Notes under the pieces: model-generated
What the model saw: only the letters and a program-made list of their open reading frames with translations
Told to the model about the DNA's origin: nothing
Databases searched by the model: none
In this document: positions 49,100 to 58,796 of the stretch, in pieces
How positions within the stretch are numbered: the stretch's first letter is position 1
Layout: the number at the start of each line of letters is the position of its first letter
Translations under genes and position numbers: made by a program
Assembly: GCF_002953255.1 (NCBI RefSeq)
Contig: NZ_CP026498.1
Coordinates: 8,542,904 to 8,606,903 of the forward strand
Length of the DNA: 64,000 nt
Source: Streptomyces sp. CB01881
Lineage (GTDB): Bacteria; Actinomycetota; Actinomycetes; Streptomycetales; Streptomycetaceae
Reading direction: 5' to 3'

Positions 49100-51022
49100 T
49101 CAGGCGCCCGCGAGCAGTTGGAGGCGCAGCGCCAGCTGGAGCTCCAGCGAGCGCTCGGGGTGGTTCCAGTCGCGGCCGAGCAGCACCTCGACCCGGTCCA
49201 GCCGCTGCACCACCGTGTTCACGTGGACGTGCAGCTCGTCCTTGGCCCGGGTCAGGCTGCCGCCGCAGTCGAAGTAGGCGCGCAGCGTCCGGACCAGCTC
49301 GGTGCCGCGCCGGGCGTCGTAGTCCAGCAGCGGGCCGAGCGTCGCGCCGACGAAGCCGTCGACGTCGTGGCCGTCTCCGAGCAGGACCCCGAGGAAGCCG
49401 AGCGCCCGGGCCGAGGCGCCGTCCCCGGCCCGGCCGAGCACCCGCAGCGCCCGGACGCAGCGCAGGCCCTCGGCGTACGAGGCGGCGAGCGCCACCGGGC
49501 CGGCGGCGGGCCGGCCCGCGCCCACGGTGACCGGGAACCCGGCCAGCCGGGCGAGCCGCTGGGCGGCCCGCTCGGCCGCCTCCTGGGGGGCGCCCGCCGA
49601 GCCGTCGTCCGGGAGCAGCAGGACGACGGCCTCGCCGTGCTCCGCGCTGATGCCGCGCGAGCCGAACAGGTACCCCCCGGCGGCGCCCGCCAGCCGGCTG
49701 CGGTCGGTGGCGGCGCTGCCGGGGGCGCCGGCGGGCTCGGCGACCAGTACCAGGTGCGGGCGGCCGAGGTCCACGCCGAGCCGGCGCCCGCGCGCGGTCA
49801 GCCCGGCCGGGTCGCGGTCGGGGGCGGTGAGCAGGTCGGCGAGCAGCTCGCCGCGGACCCGGTTCTCGGTCTCGGCGACCGAGCGGCGCAGCAGCAGGAG
49901 CAGCGCGGTGACCACGCCGGCCCGCTCGAACAGCCGCCGGTCGGCGTCGTCCAGGCCGGGCCGGCCGCGCAGCACCAGGGTGCCCAGCGGCTCCTGGCCG
50001 GCCAGCACCGCGCAGACCCAGGCGTCGCCGTGCCGCACCGACCGGCCCTCGGAGCGGGACGCGGCCACCGCCTCGGCCAGCCCCTCGGCGGGCGCGGCCC
50101 GGCCGGCCAGCGGTTCGCCGCCGGTGTCCAGGACGGCTATCTCGCCGCCCAGCAGGGCGGCCACCGCGGCGGCCACGTCCGGTACCTCGGCGCCGCGCAG
50201 CACCAGGTCGGTGAGCCGGTCATGGCCCTGCTCGGCGCGCTGGACGGCGGCGGCGTGGGCCCGGACCAGCTCGTTGGCGGTGTTCAGCTCGGCGAGCGCG
50301 GCCCGGGTGTCGGCCAGCGACTTGGCGGTGTCCAGGGCGATCGCGGCGTGCGCGGCCAGGGTGCAGAGCAGCGCGACCTCGTCGGGGGAGAAGGCGCGCG
50401 GCGAGCGGTCGGCGGCGAACAGGACGCCGATCACCTGCCCGCCGAGCAGCAGCGGCACCCCGATGATCGCCACCAGCCCCTCGTCGAGCACCCCGGCGTC
50501 GATCGTGCCGGTGTGGTGGAAGCGCTCGTCGGTCCGGTAGTCGGGGGTGGCGTACGGGCGGGCGGTCTGGGCGACCAGGCCGCCGAGGCCGTCGCCGAGG
50601 CTGAGCCGCAGGGTCTGGAAGAGCACGGACACCGAGCCGTCGGTCACCCGCATGTAGGTGTCGCCGGCGGCCTCGTCCGGGAGGGTCAGGTAGGCGGTGT
50701 CGGTGCCGAGGAGCATCCGGGCCCGGCGGACGATCGCCTGGAGCACGGTGTCGAGGCCCCGGGAGGCGGCGAGGTCCCCGGCGGTGTCGAACAGGGCCGT
50801 CAGCTCGGCCTCGCGGCGGCGGTGCTGACGCAGCGTCCGGTGCACCCGCAGCGCCTGCCAGGTGGCGTCGTCGATCTCGCTCAGCACGGCGCCCGGCGCC
50901 CCCCGGCGGCGCGCGTCGGCCAGCACGTCGGCGAAGTCCTCGGTGGCGGCGCCGGAGGCGAGCAGGTCGAGCAGCCGCCGCAGCGCGGGCGCCGAGCCGG
51001 TGTGGGGGAGGGGGTCGTTCAC
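49100..51022 (-). CDS. GAF-domain, PucR/CdaR-type HTH regulator
   Basis: A 640-residue regulator. Residues 75-215 form a GAF sensor domain (LDTVLQAIVRRARMLLGTDTAYL ... IAIIGVPLLLGGQVIGVLF-like). The C-terminus holds a CdaR/PucR helix-turn-helix: LVRTLRAYFDCGGSLTRAKDELHVHVNTVVQRLDRVEVLLG. It is the last gene of a leftward set with a MHS transporter and a 3-hydroxybutyrate dehydrogenase, and probably controls them. GTG start at 51022; a longer frame runs antisense-free through the transporter but belongs to another phase. Confidence 0.88.
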   Translation of the reverse strand: MNDPLPHTGSAPALRRLLDLLASGAATEDFADVLADARRRGAPGAVLSEIDDATWQALRVHRTLRQHRRREAELTALFDTAGDLAASRGLDTVLQAIVRRARMLLGTDTAYLTLPDEAAGDTYMRVTDGSVSVLFQTLRLSLGDGLGGLVAQTARPYATPDYRTDERFHHTGTIDAGVLDEGLVAIIGVPLLLGGQVIGVLFAADRSPRAFSPDEVALLCTLAAHAAIALDTAKSLADTRAALAELNTANELVRAHAAAVQRAEQGHDRLTDLVLRGAEVPDVAAAVAALLGGEIAVLDTGGEPLAGRAAPAEGLAEAVAASRSEGRSVRHGDAWVCAVLAGQEPLGTLVLRGRPGLDDADRRLFERAGVVTALLLLLRRSVAETENRVRGELLADLLTAPDRDPAGLTARGRRLGVDLGRPHLVLVAEPAGAPGSAATDRSRLAGAAGGYLFGSRGISAEHGEAVVLLLPDDGSAGAPQEAAERAAQRLARLAGFPVTVGAGRPAAGPVALAASYAEGLRCVRALRVLGRAGDGASARALGFLGVLLGDGHDVDGFVGATLGPLLDYDARRGTELVRTLRAYFDCGGSLTRAKDELHVHVNTVVQRLDRVEVLLGRDWNHPERSLELQLALRLQLLAGA

Positions 51023-51150
51023 GGTACGGCCGCCAATCGGCAGTGGGTCACAGGCCCCAGGGACGGAAGCGCGATCGTAGCTGTTCAGCCCCGGTGCCCG
51101 TGGCGGGCCGGCGCTCGTGCGGTCAGGAGCGCCGGCCGTCGAACGGGGTG

Positions 51151-52530
51151 TCAGGCGGTCGCGGGCTCCCCGGCCACCGCGGCCTCGGGTGCGGCGGCCT
51201 CCGGCTCGGTCTCTGCCAGGTCGCTGCCCCGGGTCTCCCGGCCGCAGACCACCGCGAGGACGGTGATCGCCGCCGCGATCGCCACGTACACCGCGATCGG
51301 GGTGGAGCTGCCGTAGTCCTTCAGCAGCGCGGTGGCGATCAGCGGCGCGGGCGCGCCGGCCGCCACCGAGGCGAACTGGGCGCCGATCGACGCGCCCGAG
51401 TACCGCATCCGGGTGGCGAACAGCTCGGAGAAGAAGGCGGCCTGCGGTGCGTACATGGCGCTGTGGAAGACCAGTCCGACGGTCACCGCCAGCAGCAGCG
51501 AGCCGAACGACCTCGTGTCCACCAGCCCGAAGAAGACGAACGCCCAGATCCCGACGCCCACCGCTCCGGCCAGGTACACCGGCTTGCGGCCGACCCGGTC
51601 GGAGAGCGCCCCGAAGAGCGGGATCAGGGCGAACTGGACCGCGGAGGCGATCAGCACCGCGTTCAGCGCGGTCTGCTTGGGCAGGTGCACCTGGGTCACG
51701 GCGTAGGCCAGGACGAACGTGGTCATCACGTAGTACGAGATGTTCTCCGCCATCCGCGCGCCCATCGCCACCAGCACTTCCCGCCAGTGGTGCCGCATCA
51801 CTGCGACCAGCGGCGGCTGCTCGGGCCGGCGCTGCGAGGCCTTGCGCGCCTCGGCCCGTGCCAGCGCCTCCTTGAACAGCGGGGACTCGTCCACCGCCAG
51901 CCGGATCCACATCCCGACCGCCACCAGCAGCGCCGAGAGCAGGAACGGCACCCGCCAGCCCCAGGCGAGGAAGGTGGCATCGGACTGCACGGTCGTCAGC
52001 AGCGACAGCACGCCCGCCGCCAGCAGGTTCCCGGCCGGCGCGCCGCCCTGCGGCCAGGACGCCCAGAACCCGCGCCGCCGCTGGTCGCCGTGCTCCGAGA
52101 CCAGCAGCACCGCGCCGCCCCACTCGCCGCCGAGCGCGAAGCCCTGCACCAGCCGCAGCAGGGTCAGCAGCACCGGCGCCGCCACGCCGACCTGGTGGTA
52201 CGTCGGCAGCAGCCCGATCAGCGTGGTCGAGCCGCCCATCAGCAGCAGGCTCACGACCAGCAGCTTCTTGCGGCCGATCCGGTCGCCGAAGTGCCCGAAG
52301 ACCAGTGCGCCGAGCGGCCGGGCGGCGAACCCGATCGCGTAGGTGAGGAAGGAGAGCAGCGTCCCGGTCAGCGGATCGCTCGCCGGGAAGAACACCTTGC
52401 CGAAGACCAGTGCGGCGGCCGTGCCGTACAGGAAGTAGTCGTACCACTCGATGGTGGTGCCGATCAGGCTGGCACCGACCACCTTCCACAGTGGTGAGCC
52501 CGGTCTGGCGGCGGTGGGAGAACTGGCCAT
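51151..52530 (-). CDS. MHS-family (MFS) organic acid:proton symporter
   Basis: A 459-residue, twelve-helix transporter. GTTIEWYDYFLYGTAAALVF, FGHFGDRIGRKKLL, RLVQGFALGGEWGGAVLL and RMRYSGASIGAQ are signatures of the metabolite:H+ symporter branch (ProP, ShiA, KgtP). The likely cargo, from the adjoining dehydrogenase, is 3-hydroxybutyrate or a similar small acid. It is 40 bp downstream of the dehydrogenase gene. Confidence 0.92.
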   Translation of the reverse strand: MASSPTAARPGSPLWKVVGASLIGTTIEWYDYFLYGTAAALVFGKVFFPASDPLTGTLLSFLTYAIGFAARPLGALVFGHFGDRIGRKKLLVVSLLLMGGSTTLIGLLPTYHQVGVAAPVLLTLLRLVQGFALGGEWGGAVLLVSEHGDQRRRGFWASWPQGGAPAGNLLAAGVLSLLTTVQSDATFLAWGWRVPFLLSALLVAVGMWIRLAVDESPLFKEALARAEARKASQRRPEQPPLVAVMRHHWREVLVAMGARMAENISYYVMTTFVLAYAVTQVHLPKQTALNAVLIASAVQFALIPLFGALSDRVGRKPVYLAGAVGVGIWAFVFFGLVDTRSFGSLLLAVTVGLVFHSAMYAPQAAFFSELFATRMRYSGASIGAQFASVAAGAPAPLIATALLKDYGSSTPIAVYVAIAAAITVLAVVCGRETRGSDLAETEPEAAAPEAAVAGEPATA

Positions 52531-52570
52531 GGGGGTCGAGCCTCTCGGACGGGGGACGGGAGGGGGAGGG

Positions 52571-53332
52571 TCAGTGCGCGGTCCAGCCGCCGTCGACGGG
52601 GAGGCTGGCGCCGGTGATGTAGGAGGCGTGCGGGGAGCAGAGCCAGACGGCGAGCTGGGCCACCTCGTCGGGCTCGATCAGCCGCTTGACGGCGGTGCGG
52701 TCGAGCATGATCTGCTCCACCACCTCGTCCTCGCGGATGCCGTGCGCCAGTGCCTGGCTGGCGATCTGCCGCTCGACGAGCGGGGTGCGGACGTAGCCGG
52801 GGTTGATGCAGTTGCTGGTGACGCCGTACGGCGCGCCCTCCAGGGCGACCGTCTTGCTCAGCCCCTCCAGCGCGTGCTTGGCGGTCACGTAGGCCGACTT
52901 GAACGCGCTGGCGCGCAGGCCGTGGACGGAGGAGATGTTGACCACCCGCCCCCAGTCCTGCTCGTACATGTGCGGCAGGGTGCGGCGCAGGATGCGGAAC
53001 GGGGCCTCGACCATGACCCGCTGGATCAGGGTGAAGCGTTCGAGCGGGAACTCGTGCACGGGCGCGACGTGCTGGAGGCCGGCGTTGTTGACCACGATGT
53101 CGGCGTCGTCCGGCAGGCCCTCGACCGCCTCCGGGTCCGAGAGGTCGGCGACGTGGGCGACGCCGCCGATCCGCTCGGCGACCTCCCGGGCTGGGTCGGC
53201 CGCGAGGTCGACGACGTAGACCCGGGCGCCGGCCTCGGCGAAGGCCTCCGCGCAGGCCCGGCCGATGCCCGAGGCGGCCCCGGTGACCAGGGCCGTACGG
53301 CCGTCGAGCGGGCGGGCTGAAGTGGTGTCCAT
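52571..53332 (-). CDS. 3-hydroxybutyrate dehydrogenase
   Basis: A 253-residue SDR oxidising 3-hydroxybutyrate to acetoacetate with NAD. TGAASGIGRACAEAFAEAGA, NNAGLQHVAPV, NISSVHGLRASAFKSAYVTAKHA (Ser, Tyr, Lys) and INPGYVRTPLVERQI match that family closely, including the QHVAP segment. The ATG at 53332 is used; the upstream extension is Arg/Pro-rich. First gene of a leftward three-gene set with transporter and regulator. Confidence 0.92.
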   Translation of the reverse strand: MDTTSARPLDGRTALVTGAASGIGRACAEAFAEAGARVYVVDLAADPAREVAERIGGVAHVADLSDPEAVEGLPDDADIVVNNAGLQHVAPVHEFPLERFTLIQRVMVEAPFRILRRTLPHMYEQDWGRVVNISSVHGLRASAFKSAYVTAKHALEGLSKTVALEGAPYGVTSNCINPGYVRTPLVERQIASQALAHGIREDEVVEQIMLDRTAVKRLIEPDEVAQLAVWLCSPHASYITGASLPVDGGWTAH

Positions 53333-53641
53333 GGCCGAGAACGGTAGGAATCCCGCGGCCCGGCTCCTATGTGGTGGTGGCCTACAGCAATCCGGTGAAC
53401 TGTGGCGGTCACCACTACGACGGTCGATCGGCGGTTCGGCCACCCGGAGCCAAACCCATTCTGTCCGGGCTTCCCCACAATGGGCGCCGATGCTTCACCC
53501 GTTCGGAGGATTGCTCGGCCAGAACCACCCATAGCGCCCGAATGCTCGCTACATTCGCGCCGATTCCCGACAGGGGGCGCCGCCACGGGCAGCCGAAGTG
53601 CTGGTGGAGCCGGTGCGGCGTCCGAGAGGTGTTGACTGACT
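53333..53641. other. Divergent promoter region
   Basis: About 310 bp between the 3-hydroxybutyrate set and the NsdA-like gene, with lower GC than the genes. GTAGTGGTGACC-type words and GTGGTGGTGGCC occur near 53370-53415. I see no clean palindrome. GAGAGGTG before the rightward ATG is the ribosome site. Confidence 0.4.
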
Positions 53642-55537
53642 ATGCCCCAACGGCCTGCAACCGACAGCCCGGCGTACGGACCGCTCGACCCGCTCGACCA
53701 GCACAGGGGTCCGGTCGACCGGGCCCTTCCGGACGCCCCCGACGCCCCGACCGCCGACGAGTTGCGAGTGCCCGTGCAGATCACGTCCGTCACGCCCGAA
53801 CGGCACCAGAGCCCCGCCGCCCCGGACGACTCCGTCCCGGACGGCTCCGCGGCGCCGGCTCCGCCCGCACCCGCCGCACCCGCCGCACCCGCCGCGCCCG
53901 CCGCGCCCGCACCGCCCCCGCCGACGGCCGGCCACTCCGGCCCGGGCCCGCAGAACGGCCAGCTGGCCGCGCTGATCGAGGAGGCCGGCTTCTCGCACGC
54001 CGGCCTCGCCCGCCGGGTCGACCAGCTCGGCCTGGAGCACGGCCTCGACCTGCGGTACGACAAGACCTCCGTCACCCGCTGGCTCCGCGGCCAGCAGCCG
54101 CGCGGCGCCACCCCGGCGCTGATCGCCGAGGTCTTCACCCGCCGGCTCGGCCGCCGCCTCACCGCCCAGGACCTCGGCCTGGACGCCTGCGCGCCGGTCT
54201 ACGCCGGCCTGGAGTTCGCCGAGACGCCGCAGGAGGCGGTGGACATCGTGGCGAGCATGTGGCGCAAGGACAACGGCCCGCAGTCCGAGCTGCGCCGGAT
54301 CGCCTTCACCCCGGCCGGGCTGGTCGTCCCCAGCCGGGACTGGCTGATCGGCCGGACCGACGAGCGCGTCGCCCGGGACGGCTCCACCCTGCCCCGGCCG
54401 GACGCGCCCGGCGCGCCGCCCGCCGCCGCGCCGGGCGCGTCCGCCGCACCCCCGGCGCGCGGATCGGCGTCCGGGCCCTCCGGTGCGCCCTCGCCCCGGC
54501 CACCGGCTCCGGCCGCGGCCGCCGGCCAGGCGTCGACCGCGCTCGGCCGGGTGCCGACCCAGAGCCGCCGCCCGCCCGTCGCCGTCGAGCCGCCGTACAC
54601 CGACCCGGCCCGCGAACAGCGCCCGGCGCTGCGGGTCGGCCGCGGCGACATCGCCGCCATCCGCGCCGTCGGGGACCTCTTCCGCGCACTGGACCACGCC
54701 TACGGCGGCGGCCACGCCCGCCAGGCGCTGGTCCGCTACCTGGAGAGCGAGGCCGAGCCGATGCTGCGCGGCCGCTACGGCGAGCAGATCGGACGGGCGC
54801 TGTTCGGCGCCGTCGCCGACCTGACCAGGCTGGCCGGCTGGACGTCCTTCGACATCGCCGCGCACGGCCTGGCGCAGCGCTACTTCGTCCAGGCGCTGCG
54901 GCTCTCCCAGGCCGCGGGGGACCGCCCGCTCGGCGGCTACGTCCTGGTGACGATGAGCCAGCAGGCGGTGCACCTCGGCCACGGCCGGGAGGCCGTCCAG
55001 CTGGCCCGGGTCGCCCAGCAGGGCGTCGGCACCGCGGTGCCGGCCACCGTGCAGGCGCTGCTGCACGCCGCCGAGGCGCGCGGGCACGGCCTGCTCGGCG
55101 ACGTCCGGGCCTGCACCACCGCGCTGGTCCGCTCCGAACGGTCGCTGGCCGCGGCCCGGGCCGGTGACGAACTGCCCTCCTGGGCGCGCTACTTCGACGA
55201 GGCGCAGCTCTCCGACGAGTTCGCCCACTGCTACCGGGACCTCCAGCAGTGGCGGACGTCCGCCCAGCACGCCGAGAAGTCGCTGCGGCTGCGCTCGCCC
55301 GCCTACGCCCGGAGCCGGATCTTCTGCCGGCTGGTCCTGGCCACCGCCCGGCTCGGCATGGGCGACCTCGACGAGGCGTGCACCATGGCCACCGACGCCC
55401 TGCGGGCGGCCGGCGAGATGCGCTCGGCCCGCTCGCTGGAGTACGTGCGGGACTTCCACCGCCGGCTGACCCCGTACCGGGGCAGCCCGGTGGCCCGCGC
55501 CTTCGAGGAGACGGCCCGCCAGGCGGGGGTGATCTGA
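53642..55537 (+). CDS. NsdA-like TPR regulator
   Basis: A 631-residue protein. A disordered Pro/Ala-rich N-terminus (to about residue 105, with runs of PAAPAAP) precedes an HTH-like module: LIEEAGFSHAGLARRVDQLG then YDKTSVTRWLRGQQPRGATPALIAEVFTRRLG. After a second Pro/Ala-rich linker (250-310) comes a long helical repeat region (ALRLSQAAGDRPLGGYVLVTMSQQAVHLGHGREAVQLARV) like TPRs. The overall plan is that of NsdA and related streptomycete regulators of development and antibiotic production. The exact orthologue cannot be named. Confidence 0.8.
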   Translation: MPQRPATDSPAYGPLDPLDQHRGPVDRALPDAPDAPTADELRVPVQITSVTPERHQSPAAPDDSVPDGSAAPAPPAPAAPAAPAAPAAPAPPPPTAGHSGPGPQNGQLAALIEEAGFSHAGLARRVDQLGLEHGLDLRYDKTSVTRWLRGQQPRGATPALIAEVFTRRLGRRLTAQDLGLDACAPVYAGLEFAETPQEAVDIVASMWRKDNGPQSELRRIAFTPAGLVVPSRDWLIGRTDERVARDGSTLPRPDAPGAPPAAAPGASAAPPARGSASGPSGAPSPRPPAPAAAAGQASTALGRVPTQSRRPPVAVEPPYTDPAREQRPALRVGRGDIAAIRAVGDLFRALDHAYGGGHARQALVRYLESEAEPMLRGRYGEQIGRALFGAVADLTRLAGWTSFDIAAHGLAQRYFVQALRLSQAAGDRPLGGYVLVTMSQQAVHLGHGREAVQLARVAQQGVGTAVPATVQALLHAAEARGHGLLGDVRACTTALVRSERSLAAARAGDELPSWARYFDEAQLSDEFAHCYRDLQQWRTSAQHAEKSLRLRSPAYARSRIFCRLVLATARLGMGDLDEACTMATDALRAAGEMRSARSLEYVRDFHRRLTPYRGSPVARAFEETARQAGVI

Positions 55538-55563
55538 GGCGGGCGCAGCGGTCCGGCGGACGA

Positions 55564-56793
55564 CTACCAGCTCTCGGCGTTCACCCGCGGCCGGTCGCCC
55601 TCGGCGGCCGGCGGGCGGACGTCGCCGCGCAGCCGCTGCGCCAGCAGCGGGAAGAACAGCACCGAGAGCATGCCCGCACCGACCAGCGCCGCCGCGGTGG
55701 ACGAGGGCAGGTGTCCGGCGTCCACCTCGATCGTGGTGATCACCACGACCAGCGGCAGCGCCGTCGCGGCGTAGAGGCCGAGCGCGCCCCGGTCGCGCCG
55801 GCCGAGCCCGGCCGGGGCGAGGAACGCGGCGGGCGCCCCGCGCACCGCGAGGAACAGCAGCAGGAAGCCCGGGACGAGCAGCAGGGTGCCGGGGTCGCCC
55901 AGCAGCGCGTCCAGGTCGAACTTCATCCCGCTGACCACGAAGAACACCGGGACGAGGAAGCCGAAGCCGATGGCCTCCAGCTTGGCCTCGATCACCTCCT
56001 CCTCGGCCTCGGGCACACCGGAGAGCAGCAGGTGGGCGACGATCCCCGCGGTGAACGCGCCGAGCAGCATGTCGAGGTCGAGCCAGAGCGCGGCGGCCAC
56101 CATCGTGCCCAGCACCAGGATCACGGTCCGGACGGCGAACTGGCCGGAGGTGCGCAGGGTCCGGCGGATCAGCCGGGTCACCCAGCCGGGCCGGGGCCGC
56201 CGGGCGAAGGCCACGGCGACCGCCGTGATCACCGCGAACACGCCGAGGATCAGCGCACTCCTGGCCGGGGTGTTGCCGCTGAGCAGGACGGCGATCGCGA
56301 TGATCGGTGCGAACTCGCCGACTGCGCCGGTGGCCATCACCAGCGAGCCGAAGGGGGTCGGCAGTTCCCCCGCGTCCCGCAGGATCGGCAGGATGGTGCC
56401 GAGCGCGGTGGTGGTGAGCGCGAGCCCGGCGAAGGCGCCGTCGAGCGGGACGTGGTTGGCCAGCGAGCCGATGCCCAGTGCCACCACCAGGGTCACCAGC
56501 CACGCGGCGCCCGCCCGTTTGAGCGGGCCGCCGCGCAGCCTGGCGAAGTCGATCTCGTACCCGGCCAGGAACATCAGCATGGCCAGGCCGAACTGGGAGA
56601 TCGCGTCGACCAGGCCGTCGACGTGCACCCAGGCCAGGCCGTCCGGGCCGATCAGTACGCCGAGCAGGATCTCGAACACCACGGTGGGGACGGCGATCCA
56701 CCGCAGCAGCCGGTCGGCGATCAGCGGTGCGGCCACCGCGGCGGCCGGGACGAGGATCAGGGAGAGCGGCTCGGCCTGGAAGTCGGCGCTCAC
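55564..56793 (-). CDS. Kef-type cation:proton antiporter
   Basis: A 409-residue, 11- to 13-helix exchanger of the Na+/H+ (CPA2) family. ILLGVLIGPDGLAWV, FGLAMLMFLAGYEIDF, ALTTTALGTILPILRD and ATGAVGEFAPIIAIA are its core signatures, with the ion-site Asp/Glu in AVGEFAP. FVVSGMKFDLDAL follows. It lacks the TrkA-N domain. I use the GTG at 56793 so that the protein starts just before helix 1; an upstream frame adds 28 residues. Confidence 0.9.
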   Translation of the reverse strand: MSADFQAEPLSLILVPAAAVAAPLIADRLLRWIAVPTVVFEILLGVLIGPDGLAWVHVDGLVDAISQFGLAMLMFLAGYEIDFARLRGGPLKRAGAAWLVTLVVALGIGSLANHVPLDGAFAGLALTTTALGTILPILRDAGELPTPFGSLVMATGAVGEFAPIIAIAVLLSGNTPARSALILGVFAVITAVAVAFARRPRPGWVTRLIRRTLRTSGQFAVRTVILVLGTMVAAALWLDLDMLLGAFTAGIVAHLLLSGVPEAEEEVIEAKLEAIGFGFLVPVFFVVSGMKFDLDALLGDPGTLLLVPGFLLLFLAVRGAPAAFLAPAGLGRRDRGALGLYAATALPLVVVITTIEVDAGHLPSSTAAALVGAGMLSVLFFPLLAQRLRGDVRPPAAEGDRPRVNAESW

Positions 56794-57024
56794 CGGGCGG
56801 CCGGCCCCTGGCAGGGGACGGAAACCCTCCGAATAGCGGTCATATCGGCATACTGGCACGGGCCCGGCTGCCGCCACGGCAGCCGGTCCGCGTGTTCACG
56901 CCCTCACGGGCCGCGCCCCGGGTGCCCCTGGAACGAGCCTGCGGGCCGGTCCGACGGCGACCTCGCGGCGCCCCGGGAGGAGCCCGCACGCCCGCCCCCA
57001 GGAGGGGCCCGCGAGCGTCCGGCG

Positions 57025-58356
57025 TCAGGCGGCCGCCTCGGCCTCCCGGGCGCCGGACGGCAGTCCGAGGTCGCGCACCACGGCTTGCGCCGCCCGCCGG
57101 CCCGAGACCAGCGCGCCCTGGGCGGTGCTGGTGTCCCGGTGGTCCCCGCAGACGTACAGCCCGGCCAGCAGCCGCACCGGGCGCCGGCTGTTGTGCGGCG
57201 GCGGCATGGCCGGCACCGCGTCGGGGACGTGGCGTACGCTCAGGAACTGCCAGCCCCGGGTCGGCGCGCCGTACAGCTCCGCCAGCCGCGCACGCACCGC
57301 CGGTTCGAGCGCGGCCGGCCCGCCGGCGTCGAAGGAGCGCCGCCCGAGCACCGTGGTGGCGACCAGTGCCTGGCCGGCCGGGGCGTACGAGGGGTGCAGC
57401 TCGCTGAGCACCACCGAGTGCGAGACCAGCGGTGGCTGCCCGCCCGGCAGGTCGCCGTCCAGCAGCAGGACGGGCTCGCCGATCGGTGCCCGGTCGGCCG
57501 CGTGGTAGAAGGTCGTGACGGGGTGGAACCCGGGCAGCCGCAGGCCCGGCAGCAGTCCGGCGGCGGACCGCGCACCCGTCGCCACCACCACGGCCTGGGC
57601 GCCGATCCGGCCGTGCCCGACGGTCTCCACACCGTCGGCCGCGATCGAGGTGACCTGCACCCCGGTGCGGACGGTCCCGGCGGGCAGGCCGGCCGCCAGC
57701 TGGGCCGGCACGGCTGCGATCCCGCCGGCGGGCAGACAGAGCCGGCCGCGCGCGTAGCTGCGCAGCACCAGGTCGGCGATCCGGCTGGAGGTGCCCAGGG
57801 CCGGGTCGCTGAGCAGGGCGGCGAGCAGCGGCCGCAGGAAGCCGTCGACGGTGCGCGGGGCGAGGCCGCGTTCGGCGAGCGCACGGGCGGCGGTGGTCTC
57901 CGGCCGGGCCTGGAGCCGGCCGGCCGGGGTGGCGGCCAGCCGGCTGAGCCAGCTGCCCAGCCGGGCCTTGTCCAGCGGACTGCCCAGTGGTGCGCGGGTG
58001 GTGGCCTGCCGGGCGGTGGTCAGTTGCGGGTCCCCGGCGCGGTACCGGCGGCCGCCGCTGTGCACGAGTACGCCGGGCGCGAGCGGGCGCAGTTCGAGGC
58101 GGTCCAGGTCGAGGACGCGGCGCAGTTCGGGGTAGGCGGTGTTGAGCAGCTGGCTGCCGTGGTCGAGCCGGAAGCCGTCCAGTTCGCGGGTGGCCATCCG
58201 GCCGCCGACGCGGTCCGTGGCCTCCAGGACGTGGACGGTCAGTCCGTGGCCGGTCAGCACGCGGGCGGCGGTCAGGCCCGCGAGTCCGGCGCCGACCACG
58301 ACGACGTCCGGGTCGGACTGACGGCGGGCGCGGCGAGTGAAGTCGTACGTGGGCAC
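57025..58356 (-). CDS. FAD-dependent amine-oxidase-like flavoprotein
   Basis: A 443-residue flavoprotein. VVVVGAGLAGLTAARVL and EATDRVGGRMATRELDGFRLDHG are the FAD-binding motifs of the amine oxidase/phytoene desaturase fold. The C-terminal GLYVCGDHRDTSTAQGALVSGRRAAQAV is the matching ending. Family members oxidise amines, carotenoids or porphyrinogens; this branch has no firm substrate. An inverted repeat lies upstream. Confidence 0.88.
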   Translation of the reverse strand: MPTYDFTRRARRQSDPDVVVVGAGLAGLTAARVLTGHGLTVHVLEATDRVGGRMATRELDGFRLDHGSQLLNTAYPELRRVLDLDRLELRPLAPGVLVHSGGRRYRAGDPQLTTARQATTRAPLGSPLDKARLGSWLSRLAATPAGRLQARPETTAARALAERGLAPRTVDGFLRPLLAALLSDPALGTSSRIADLVLRSYARGRLCLPAGGIAAVPAQLAAGLPAGTVRTGVQVTSIAADGVETVGHGRIGAQAVVVATGARSAAGLLPGLRLPGFHPVTTFYHAADRAPIGEPVLLLDGDLPGGQPPLVSHSVVLSELHPSYAPAGQALVATTVLGRRSFDAGGPAALEPAVRARLAELYGAPTRGWQFLSVRHVPDAVPAMPPPHNSRRPVRLLAGLYVCGDHRDTSTAQGALVSGRRAAQAVVRDLGLPSGAREAEAAA

Positions 58357-58796
58357 TGGCGTGCTCCCTCCCTGGTCCCGGAGCTTCGGCCGACGTAGGC
58401 AGCGGGGTGCCGGGACACGGTCCGACGATGTGATGCCCAGTCAGTAAGAGCATCAGACAAGTGCATCGGGCCGTATCCGGGGCCCGGGGAGGGTGTGGCC
58501 GCACGGGGTGGGGCGCCGTCACGGACTGTGTGCCCCAGCGGCCGGGATCGGGGGTCGGCGGGCGCGTACGGTCACCGGGGGCGTGCGACGCGCCCGCTTC
58601 ATGCTCCCGTGCGCCCCCTGTCGGAGCCCCGACCGCCCCCTGTTCGGCATATGCCCCTGGCCGGGGCCGCCGCCGGGGCGGGCGTACGCGGGCCCACAAC
58701 GGCCCGCCGGCCCGCCGGCACACCAGGACCGGCAGGACCGGCAGAGCCCGCAGGGCCCGCGGACCCCGCAGGCCCAGCCCCCGCGCGCCCGTCCCG
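58357..58796. other. Spacer with inverted repeat upstream of the flavoprotein gene
   Basis: About 440 bp. TGATGC (58431-58436) and GCATCA (58450-58455) form an inverted repeat with a 13-bp centre, in a lower-GC patch 75-100 bp before the flavoprotein start. The part from 58500 to 58796 is Gly/Pro/Arg-type GC DNA with no credible gene. Confidence 0.45.

Noticed and set aside
53549..56701. A 1050-codon minus-strand frame through the NsdA-like and antiporter genes
   Set aside because: It is antisense to one real gene and out of phase with the other; both real genes have recognisable domains.
58461..58796. Open frames upstream of the TIGR01777 gene
   Set aside because: Low-complexity Arg/Gly/Pro/Ala translations with no ribosome site; judged non-coding.
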